A DNA stretch of 28,492 bases. It comes from a virus. The translations under genes were made by a program, and so were the position numbers. The notes beneath the pieces were generated by a model. It worked only from the letters and a program-made list of their open reading frames with translations, was not told where the DNA came from and ran no database searches. The DNA is taken from IMG/VR virus record IMGVR_UViG_3300017782_000144, positions 1-28,492 of that record, one strand, 5' to 3'. Positions 20,201 through 26,510 of the stretch are shown piece after piece. Within the stretch, counting starts at the first letter, position 1; every line of letters begins with the position of its first letter.

Positions 20201-22141
20201 ATTCAAGGTTTACAAGGCTTTGATGGTATCCAAGGTTTACAAGGTACTGATGGTACTGGTGCTCAAGGAACAACTGGTGCAACTGGTGCTCAAGGTTTAC
20301 AAGGTATCCAAGGGGAAACTGGTGGTTTAGGACTTCAAGGAACACAGGGTCTACAAGGTGCTGATGGTTCTCAGGGTGCTGGAGGCTTGCAAGGTTCTGA
20401 TGGTGTAGGTACTCAAGGTTTACAAGGTTTACAGGGTGGTCAAGGAACACAAGGAATCGGTGGTGTAGGTTCTGATGGATTCCAAGGTACACAAGGTATT
20501 CAGGGTGCTGATGGTGGCGAAGGTCCTCAAGGTTTGCAGGGTGCCGATGGTCTTCCTGGTCAACCAGGAGGTGCTGGTTCTCAAGGTATTCAAGGTTCTT
20601 TCGGACCACAGGGTGTCCAAGGTTTACAAGGTAATGATGGTGCTGGTGGTGCTGGTTCTCAAGGTCTACAAGGCTTTAGAGGTAATCAGGGTATACAGGG
20701 TGCTGACGGCGAAGGTTCTGATGGTATTCAAGGACCAGAAGGTCCTCAAGGTATTCAGGGTACTGATGGTTCTGCCGGTGGTGGTACACAGGGTATTCAA
20801 GGTCTACAAGGTTTCCAAGGATTCCAGGGTGGCCTAGGTATTGGTGGTGAAGGTGCTCAGGGTGCTTTCGGACCTCAAGGTATTCAAGGTGTTCAAGGTG
20901 GTGCCGGACCAGGTACTCAAGGTTTCCAAGGTATCCAAGGTGACTTGGGTGTTCAAGGTTTCCAAGGTATTGCTGGTGCTGGTGGTGGAGATGGTATCCA
21001 GGGTGCTGCAGGTGCTCAGGGTGGATTAGGTTTCCAAGGTCCTGGTGGCCCTTCAGGTACATTAGGAACTCAGGGTCCTGCTGGACCGCAGGGTGAGCAA
21101 GGATTAGACGGAACTGGACCACAGGGTATTCAAGGACCTCAAGGTACGCCTGGTGTTGGTGGTTCCGGACCTCAAGGTATTCAAGGTAGTGATGGTCCAA
21201 CAGGCCCAGGTGGTGGAGATGGTATCCAAGGACTTATCGGTTATCAAGGAACTTCTGGTAGTCCAGGTACGGTTGGTGACACAGGTCTCCAAGGTGTTCA
21301 AGGAACTCAAGGTCCTGCTGGATCCGGAAATGCTACTCAAATATCAACAAATACAATTCATGGTTCTTCATTGGATTCCAGTCCAATGTTTATTACATTT
21401 GTACAAGATAGCTCAACAGCTAGACCATTATATGCTACAACTTCTCCAAACCCAGGTGGTCAAGAGAACTTCTACTATACCAATAATATTGATGAATTAA
21501 ATTTAGAGAATATTACAATTGGTGGTTCAGCTACACTTAATGGTTCAACTATTACATCATGGCCATCAGGCGGTGGTGGTTCACAGAGTGTATTCGACAA
21601 GATTGCTGTATCTGGTCAAACGACTATTGCTGCCGATAATACGGCTGATACATTAACATTTGTAGCTGGAACAAACGTTACAATTACTACTGACGCCACA
21701 ACTGATAGTGTTACTATTAATTCTACTGCTTCCGGCGGTGGTGGTGGTCTTGCTAATGTTGTTGAAGATACTACTCCTCAGTTAGGTGGTAACTTAGATC
21801 TTAATAGTAGGTTTATAACTGGCACAGGTGGTATAAGCTTTACTGGTGATTGTGATGCAACCAACTTTAATTCAACATCTGATGAGTCACTTAAAACAAA
21901 TGTGGCAACCATTGAAAACGCACTTGATAAAGTTAATAACATGAGAGGTGTTAATTTTAACTGGGTCGAAAATAGCCAACCTGGTACTGGTGTAATTGCA
22001 CAAGAAATTGAAAAAGTACTACCTGAAGTTGTTATGGAAAATGACGAAGGTATAAAACAGGTTCAATATGGTAATATAATCGGTACATTAATTGAGGCAA
22101 TCAAAGAACTTAAAACAGAAATTGAAGAATTAAAAAAATAA
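17237..22141 (+). CDS. Collagen-like fibre protein with globular inserts and S74 chaperone
   Basis: This is a 1,634-residue protein. The ATG follows AGGAGA by 8 bases. After a short N-terminal head (about residues 1-54) come six blocks of Gly-X-Y triplets, mostly Gly-(Ile/Val/Leu)-Gln, separated by four related globular modules of about 117-136 residues. The last block is the longest (20162 to about 21330). Then follow a Ser/Gly-rich linker, a segment with VEDTTPQLGGNLDLNS common in phage fibres, and an S74 chaperone (residues 1548-1634) with Ser1548 and Lys1553 in SDESLK. Collagen-like triplets in phage form triple-helical shafts; S74 domains trimerise fibres and cut themselves off, so the mature protein should have about 1,547 residues. 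It is probably a long, flexible, trimeric fibre. The Gln-rich Y position replaces the hydroxyproline of animal collagen. Confidence 0.9.
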   Translation: MSSRFGTLSGKNLVIGHGIPQTFPIQLDPAPFEGALVYADNGELRYSDGTNWLTTGTGPQGLQGTTGSQGTQGLQGDYGPGFTIIGAVPDVNVDPPNDEQLTLNNAFPAAVVGDGVIDNTDDELWIYDGATWVNIGSFRGVQGFTGIQGTQGVQGTIGNEGIQGERGFRGFQGEAGPQGTQGVQGDLGIQGLQGRRGPQGVQGVQGDLGIQGIQGLQGIQGPQAFQGVQGTDGIQGLQGYNGDDAGHVVEFRIDEAIAESDPGVGNLILNSSNSPTDDYSTVTKMWIDDEAFYSVNLEGLYTLISQSTGANRGFMKITLRGGPDHYMIFSIQDAVDQTGYWEFDLTFVSGTGQRGDFILENTPSPGVTTTLPVLVAFSLSGDKGIQGVQGTTGIQGVQGPQGLQGLQGPQGPQGTTGIQGETGTQGVQGLQGLQGGRGPQGVQGMQGLQGFRGDFGGLTYDYTYNTTTANTAPSAGNLNFDNTSFAGATELYIADRDDGNINVMDGIMGELDNVVGGIKGYFKLIDASNLYNQATFRIDGVDNRSDHWVADVVQINGSSSMTDALDVRISFVRNGDQGIQGVQGVQGVQGDFGIQGTQGLQGGTGVQGVQGMQGNQGIQGESIQGTQGVQGTTGIQGVQGLQGSSGATGSQGIQGITGIQGDVGIQGIQGHVGQYGGLTWIWNFDDNTIGGTDPGTNNFKFNNSNPQLATLITLDDVPFDQYNQEIDDFLDFIDSQPGAVKGYLKIQEGNYDGGAGPAGHHWLVYEITNFTWNGASQTYGYFDVNFVDGTSDDWDADVGTPHGPETLITFIPRGPSGIQGAQGTQGLQGVQGRTGAGTQGVQGLQGNFGIQGAEGSFGGITFDYTWKTDTVNNDPSPGYLKLNNSTYSSATALYIDDRDDNFVLIEPFLRTVDDSTTPIKGHFKITKKSQPEVFQIFTISALAELTGYFNITCAFVSGNGTFAADEDITITFARTGDVGADGAAGAQGIQGLQGFDGIQGLQGTDGTGAQGTTGATGAQGLQGIQGETGGLGLQGTQGLQGADGSQGAGGLQGSDGVGTQGLQGLQGGQGTQGIGGVGSDGFQGTQGIQGADGGEGPQGLQGADGLPGQPGGAGSQGIQGSFGPQGVQGLQGNDGAGGAGSQGLQGFRGNQGIQGADGEGSDGIQGPEGPQGIQGTDGSAGGGTQGIQGLQGFQGFQGGLGIGGEGAQGAFGPQGIQGVQGGAGPGTQGFQGIQGDLGVQGFQGIAGAGGGDGIQGAAGAQGGLGFQGPGGPSGTLGTQGPAGPQGEQGLDGTGPQGIQGPQGTPGVGGSGPQGIQGSDGPTGPGGGDGIQGLIGYQGTSGSPGTVGDTGLQGVQGTQGPAGSGNATQISTNTIHGSSLDSSPMFITFVQDSSTARPLYATTSPNPGGQENFYYTNNIDELNLENITIGGSATLNGSTITSWPSGGGGSQSVFDKIAVSGQTTIAADNTADTLTFVAGTNVTITTDATTDSVTINSTASGGGGGLANVVEDTTPQLGGNLDLNSRFITGTGGISFTGDCDATNFNSTSDESLKTNVATIENALDKVNNMRGVNFNWVENSQPGTGVIAQEIEKVLPEVVMENDEGIKQVQYGNIIGTLIEAIKELKTEIEELKK
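17402..21330 (+). repeat. Six Gly-X-Gln collagen-like blocks (9-base period)
   Basis: Blocks lie at about 17402-17482, 17654-17974, 18377-18606, 18959-19267, 19676-19811 and 20162-21330. The DNA repeats GGT-NNN-CAA-like 9-mers with synonymous variation. Breaks in the triplet frame include Ala224 replacing Gly (GCA at 17906), GESIQG near 19094 and GAGTQG near 19739. Confidence 0.92.
17975..20161 (+). repeat. Four paralogous globular modules between collagen blocks
   Basis: Modules lie at about 17975-18376, 18606-18958, 19268-19675 and 19812-20161. Shared features: an aromatic opening strand (GGLTYDYTY, GGLTWIWNF, GGITFDYTW), a DPSPGYLKLNN-like turn, a Thr/Ala-(Leu/Met)-x-IDD strand, a G(Y/H)(F/L)KI strand, and a closing strand ending in (A/F)R-x-GD just before the next Gly triplet. 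The first is the most divergent. They look like small beta-sandwiches; ligand binding is possible but unproven. Confidence 0.75.
21878..22138 (+). other. S74 self-cleaving chaperone domain of the collagen-like fibre
   Basis: This covers residues 1548-1634. Ser1548 (codon at 21878) and Lys1553 (codon at 21893) have the same spacing as in the 402-residue fibre. AQEIEKVLPEVV is identical in both domains. The C-terminal helix is IEAIKELKTEIEELKK. Confidence 0.88.
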
Positions 22142-22196
22142 ATAATTTGGATTGTATATTATGAGAGAAAATTGCTCTAAATCGCAATAAGATATG

Positions 22197-22224
22197 AGGG
22201 GCATGTAAATGCCCTTTGTGTTTT
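22197..22224 (+). terminator. Intrinsic terminator after the collagen-like gene
   Basis: The stem AGGGGCAT / ATGCCCTT (one G-T pair) closes a GTAA loop, which is a GNRA-type tetraloop, and is followed by the T-rich run TGTGTTTT. It stands 55 bases after the stop of the collagen-like gene and ahead of the next promoter-like motif. This 137-base gap (22142-22278) otherwise holds no gene. Confidence 0.75.
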
Positions 22225-22237
22225 ATAGGGCAAAATT

Positions 22238-22245
22238 AATAAATA
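22238..22245 (+). promoter_or_regulatory. Late-promoter-like motif AATAAATA
   Basis: It lies just downstream of the terminator and 34 bases ahead of the ATG at 22279. One base differs from T4 late promoter TATAAATA. A promoter is expected here because the terminator would otherwise silence the downstream fibre genes. Confidence 0.5.
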
Positions 22246-22278
22246 GAACAATAATAGAAAGAAAAGGGTTTCATCGCC

Positions 22279-22611
22279 ATGGCATCAAGAGCAAATATTT
22301 ACATAGACAAAGGTATGGACTTCAGAACGAGCTTAGACTTGTTTGATGAAGACGACCAAGAGTTGGTGATATCTACCTATAGTTTCTACAGCGGTATTAA
22401 GAAATTATATTCAACCGCTAATAACTTAGTTAACTTTACAATCGAAACCGCAAACAACGATGTTACATTAGTTCTTACAGACCAACAAACTGATACACTC
22501 AAACCGGGTAAATATCAATACGATGTAGTAATGGAAAAGACAACAGGAGAATTATCTAAAATAGTTTCAGGCTTAGCGATTGTAGTTGACACTATCACGG
22601 AGGTCTCATAG
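22279..22611 (+). CDS. Small Ig-like/beta-sandwich virion protein
   Basis: This encodes 110 residues. It opens with ANIYIDKGMDF-x-TSLDL and ends with a G-KYQYDV strand followed by a G-x-A-x-VV strand. This plan is shared by short proteins of cyanophage-like genomes and resembles the Ig-like N-terminal domain of phage baseplate upper (BppU-type) proteins. A role at the baseplate-fibre junction is possible but is inference. AAAAGGG at 22262-22268 serves as ribosome binding site at a slightly long distance. It is the first gene after the terminator/promoter gap and ends two bases before the GTG of the next gene; its last codons contain that gene's ribosome binding site, so the pair is probably translated in a coupled way. 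Confidence 0.75.
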   Translation: MASRANIYIDKGMDFRTSLDLFDEDDQELVISTYSFYSGIKKLYSTANNLVNFTIETANNDVTLVLTDQQTDTLKPGKYQYDVVMEKTTGELSKIVSGLAIVVDTITEVS

Positions 22612-22612
22612 A

Positions 22613-25600
22613 GTGTCCATTAAGGTTAAGGTAAACGCCTCACAGAGTATTAGGGCGGTACCGAAACAACATACTACAACTCCAATAGTTGCACCAGCAG
22701 AACGTAAACCGACGATTGTTCCAAATTCGGTTGTTCTTGGTATTGACACTATTGGCGCGTATGTGCAGGACATAGATGCTGGTCCTGGTATTATTATCAC
22801 TCCAGAGCTTGATACCGAGCTTTCTAATGTAGTCGTTTCACACGCAAATACCACGGTAGAAATAAGTTCAAATAATGATGTTCTTGCTTTTACAAGAAAT
22901 GTCGATATTGACCAATTCGGTCATATAACCAGTTTTTACAATACAAGTTTAACTTCTTTAAACTTTTCAGCTAATGGTACAGTCATTCAAGCGAATGATT
23001 TTACTCTAGGAAATACATCTCTTACAATTGGTGAGTCTACAGGTCAAATTGTAGGGCTGACTACTGTTGGAGTTGGTGAGCTTACATTAACACAAGATGG
23101 TATTTTAGGTACTGACGATATCAGAATCGTACCTGGTGAGGTTGGAGATACTCTTAATCTTACAGACCATAGGATTTCAGGCCTTGCAAATCCAATTAAC
23201 GAACAAGATGCTGTAACCAAAATTTATTTGGAACAAGAACTAGGTGCAGTCGGTGACCCGATTGACCCAGACGATATAGCAAACAAACGATATGTTGATA
23301 AAATCGGAAGAAAATATTCCGAAAGACAAAGAGTTTTAGCAGCAACAACACAAGATTTAAGTGCTTATGGGAGTGTATTTGCCAGTGGTAATACAACCTT
23401 TGCAAGTACTTTAACACTTTCACCAGCAGCAACTATTGATGTTGACGGTGTTTTAGACTGGGAGTTAGGCGATGGACTCTTAGTTAAAGACCAGACGAAC
23501 CAAGAAGAAAATGGTCGTTATGAACTAATCCAAGTCGGAGCTCTTTCCGATAACTGGGTATTCCAAAGATCTCTATTTGATGATGAAACCTCAGAGTATG
23601 GACTTACTCTAGAAGAGATTGCGGGTTCATTTGTATTTGTCACTGACGGTACAATACACGGCCAAACTGGTTGGGTCGCTACAGTTGCTGATGCTGAAAC
23701 TTATGATGTAGATACTGATGCTGTAATATTTAAACAATTCCAAGGACAAGGAATTGATGGTAGAGGTATTACTCTTATCGATGGTACACAATTTGATCTA
23801 GATTATACCCAAACATTCACAGATATTATTGGTAAAGACGATAGTCTTATTATAACATCAAATGTGGTGGATGTCAACACTTCCGGCGGATTTATTTTGC
23901 CTGATGGTACATCTGCTGAAAGACCTACTGCTCAGAGAGGCATGATTCGTTTTAATACGAGTGATACGCAATTTGAAGGATATGATGGAAATGCTTGGAA
24001 GGGTCTTGGTGGTGTAATTGACGTCGACCAAGATACAAAGATTCTAGCAGAAAATACTCCAGGCGCGGATAATGACCAACTAAAATTCTTTACTGGTGGG
24101 ACTGAACGATACAGACTTGATACTGATGGCGATTTCCAGTATGGTGCTGGCCTTAATAAATTTATAATTGATTGGCAGACCGGTGATACTAACATCGCTG
24201 GTAATACCGATATTCAGGGCACACTGAATGTAGTTGGTGACACAACAATAACCGGTGATATTGACTTTACTGGTGCTCTCGAAGTAGATAGTCTCAATGT
24301 AACAGACCTTACAAATAATAGAGTACTGATTGCTGGTCCTAGTGGCGAAGTTGAAGATGATGCCAACTTTACCTTTAATGGTACAACACTTAATCTTACT
24401 GGTGACCAGAATATAACTGGTAATTTAGATGTATCGGTTGCAGCTACTCTTGCTAGTGCAAAAATTGAAGACCTTACTCAGAATAGAGTAGTATTTGTAG
24501 GGACTGGTGGTGAGTTAATAGACAGTAATGCTTTACGATTTGATGGCTCTACATTATCTATTGATGGCGATACAGACATTACTGGTAATATTAATATTGG
24601 TGGTAATATACGAATTGGTGATGCTGATGTTGATACAGTAAATGTTGTCGCTGATTTCACTTCCGATTTAATACCAGATGTAGATGTTACCTATGATTTA
24701 GGTATGATTGGCAAACAATGGGGCAGAATTTATGTTCCAACTATTAAATCAGATTCTGGTGTAGTAACTTTTGATACAACTGGTGCAATAAAACTTCCAA
24801 TAGGTGGAACGACAGACAGACCTACTGCTGAAACCGGTATGATTCGTTATAATACTACCGATGTAAGATTTGAAGGTTATGATGGAACACAATGGGCTGG
24901 ACTTGCTGGTTCTGTAGTTGATATTGACCAAGATACAAAAATTGTTGCTGAATCAAGTCCTGGTGCTGATAATGACGAATTAGAATTTTACACTGCTGGT
25001 GTACAAAGATTCTTTATCTCAAATAATGGTGTAATTTCAACAGCTGCCAATACAGACCTTACATTTGATATTGGTGGTTTATTAAGTGTTGGTAACACTA
25101 TTATAACAGGTTTAGGTGCTCCTGTCAACCCCTCTGACGCAGTTAATTTAGGTTTTATTAATGATAATTTCAGTTCAAACCTAGATATACAAGATGGTTC
25201 AAATAGTGCTGTTATTGATATTCTTTCAACTCCAACTTTCCATATTGGAACAGGTTTGGAACTTGGTGCGAATACAGCAATTGCTAATAACGTATTTGAA
25301 ATTGGGCTAGATGATACTGGTGTATCGGCTGACTTATATGGTACTGATGGATTTACTCCTCGTATCCGAGTTGATGCTCAAGGTCGTATTACATTTGCGA
25401 CAGAAATTCCAGTAGAATTACAAGCTAACGCGATTCCTGACTTTACAGAAACAACTCACGATCTCGTTGGTGAGATGATAAGAAACAATACCGAACTAGG
25501 TATTTCTGTTACTCATGATGACCCTAATGACAAAATTAATTTCAGAACAGACGACTTTACCATTGCCTTAACTGGCGGTGTTACTGGTACAGGAACTGTT

Positions 25601-26476
25601 GTACATAACTCAAATGTAGCAATTGCCACAACATTTGATTTTACAAATTTAGATCCGAGATACATTAATACAATTGGAGATACAGCCACAGGAGCTATAA
25701 ACGCTCCAAGATTTGGTGATTCTGCAAATACAGATATGTATATTGAACCAGATGATGTATCACATATTGACGGTCTTGTTGTAGGTTATGGCCAAGGTGC
25801 AGGTAGATTACAAATTGAAAACGCGCCTGGTCAAACAATGTCACTATATGCAGTTGGTGATACTATTGGTTTCCTTGCACCGAACTTTAACTTTGGTGCT
25901 TCTTATGATAAGTCAAATGGTTCTTGGTTAGTACCAGGAGATATTATAGGTCGTAGATTTGTAGACCAAAATAACAGCTCATATCTTATTGACCCTGCTA
26001 CAGCAAATGTTTCAAAAATTACAGATATACAAATTGATGATGATATTAATATTAACAATAATTTCCTCATCAGTGACTCTACACTTGCAACACAGATTGG
26101 TGATATTGTACTTAATGCAGCCTTTGGAAGCAATCAGGTAGATGTAAGTCAATCTAGAATTCAAAATGTTGGCGACCCTGTTAATAATCAGGACGCAGTA
26201 AACAAACAATTTTTAGCAACACAGATAGGTAATATAACAACAGGTGGTATCTCTATATCAGCTGAGTCCGGCAACACAGATGTAGTTGCTCTGGGCGAAA
26301 CTATTGCCTTTGCTGCTGGTGAAGGTATAAACACAACGGTCAGTAATAATCAAATATTAATTGCTGGTGAATTGGCGACAGATTCCAATATTGGAGTTGC
26401 CTCGTTTAACATAAATAACTTTACAGTCACAGGTGGCGATGTTACCGTGACAACCCTCGATGGAGGAACTTTTTAA
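22613..26476 (+). CDS. Long tail fibre protein (proximal-fibre-like)
   Basis: The protein has 1,287 residues. The GTG at 22613 is chosen because GGAGG (22599-22603) lies 9 bases before it; an in-frame TTG at 22586 lies inside the previous gene and has no such site. In order: a head with GIDTIGAYVQDI and GPGIIITPELD; phage-fibre repeats of the type NP-x-x-x-x-DAV-x-K-x-Y (ANPINEQDAVTKIY near 23185; relatives near 25114 and 26167); a domain with GDGLLVKDQTNQEENGRYE (about residues 285-320) common in phage fibres; two copies of a domain with RPTA-x-x-GMIR, FEGYDG and DQDTKI (near 23900 and 24800); and a C-terminus with DSNIGVASFN-like motif. No S74 domain. T4 gp34-like placement is inferred from size and order, not homology I can show. 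Confidence 0.82.
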   Translation: MSIKVKVNASQSIRAVPKQHTTTPIVAPAERKPTIVPNSVVLGIDTIGAYVQDIDAGPGIIITPELDTELSNVVVSHANTTVEISSNNDVLAFTRNVDIDQFGHITSFYNTSLTSLNFSANGTVIQANDFTLGNTSLTIGESTGQIVGLTTVGVGELTLTQDGILGTDDIRIVPGEVGDTLNLTDHRISGLANPINEQDAVTKIYLEQELGAVGDPIDPDDIANKRYVDKIGRKYSERQRVLAATTQDLSAYGSVFASGNTTFASTLTLSPAATIDVDGVLDWELGDGLLVKDQTNQEENGRYELIQVGALSDNWVFQRSLFDDETSEYGLTLEEIAGSFVFVTDGTIHGQTGWVATVADAETYDVDTDAVIFKQFQGQGIDGRGITLIDGTQFDLDYTQTFTDIIGKDDSLIITSNVVDVNTSGGFILPDGTSAERPTAQRGMIRFNTSDTQFEGYDGNAWKGLGGVIDVDQDTKILAENTPGADNDQLKFFTGGTERYRLDTDGDFQYGAGLNKFIIDWQTGDTNIAGNTDIQGTLNVVGDTTITGDIDFTGALEVDSLNVTDLTNNRVLIAGPSGEVEDDANFTFNGTTLNLTGDQNITGNLDVSVAATLASAKIEDLTQNRVVFVGTGGELIDSNALRFDGSTLSIDGDTDITGNINIGGNIRIGDADVDTVNVVADFTSDLIPDVDVTYDLGMIGKQWGRIYVPTIKSDSGVVTFDTTGAIKLPIGGTTDRPTAETGMIRYNTTDVRFEGYDGTQWAGLAGSVVDIDQDTKIVAESSPGADNDELEFYTAGVQRFFISNNGVISTAANTDLTFDIGGLLSVGNTIITGLGAPVNPSDAVNLGFINDNFSSNLDIQDGSNSAVIDILSTPTFHIGTGLELGANTAIANNVFEIGLDDTGVSADLYGTDGFTPRIRVDAQGRITFATEIPVELQANAIPDFTETTHDLVGEMIRNNTELGISVTHDDPNDKINFRTDDFTIALTGGVTGTGTVVHNSNVAIATTFDFTNLDPRYINTIGDTATGAINAPRFGDSANTDMYIEPDDVSHIDGLVVGYGQGAGRLQIENAPGQTMSLYAVGDTIGFLAPNFNFGASYDKSNGSWLVPGDIIGRRFVDQNNSSYLIDPATANVSKITDIQIDDDININNNFLISDSTLATQIGDIVLNAAFGSNQVDVSQSRIQNVGDPVNNQDAVNKQFLATQIGNITTGGISISAESGNTDVVALGETIAFAAGEGINTTVSNNQILIAGELATDSNIGVASFNINNFTVTGGDVTVTTLDGGTF
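23899..25015 (+). repeat. Duplicated fibre domain, 897-base spacing
   Basis: Two copies of about 75 residues start near 23899 and 24796. Both contain RPTA, GMIR(F/Y)NT, FEGYDG, DQDTKI-x-AE and PGADND. The shared DNA word AGACCTACTGCT starts at 23921 and 24818, 897 bases (299 codons) apart. Confidence 0.75.
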
Positions 26477-26510
26477 CTGGCCTACATAGGCGTGAGGAAA
26501 GGACATACAT

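Noticed and set aside
20145-21200. Long minus-strand open frames (154 and 174 codons) in the collagen region
   Set aside because: They are the reverse complement of Gly-X-Gln triplets, giving monotonous Leu/Glu/His/Tyr text with the 9-base period. No ribosome binding site or independent protein character.
26480-26491. GCCTACATAGGC inverted repeat before the last gene
   Set aside because: Five paired bases with a two-base loop are too tight for a stable hairpin, and there is no T run; not called as terminator or operator.
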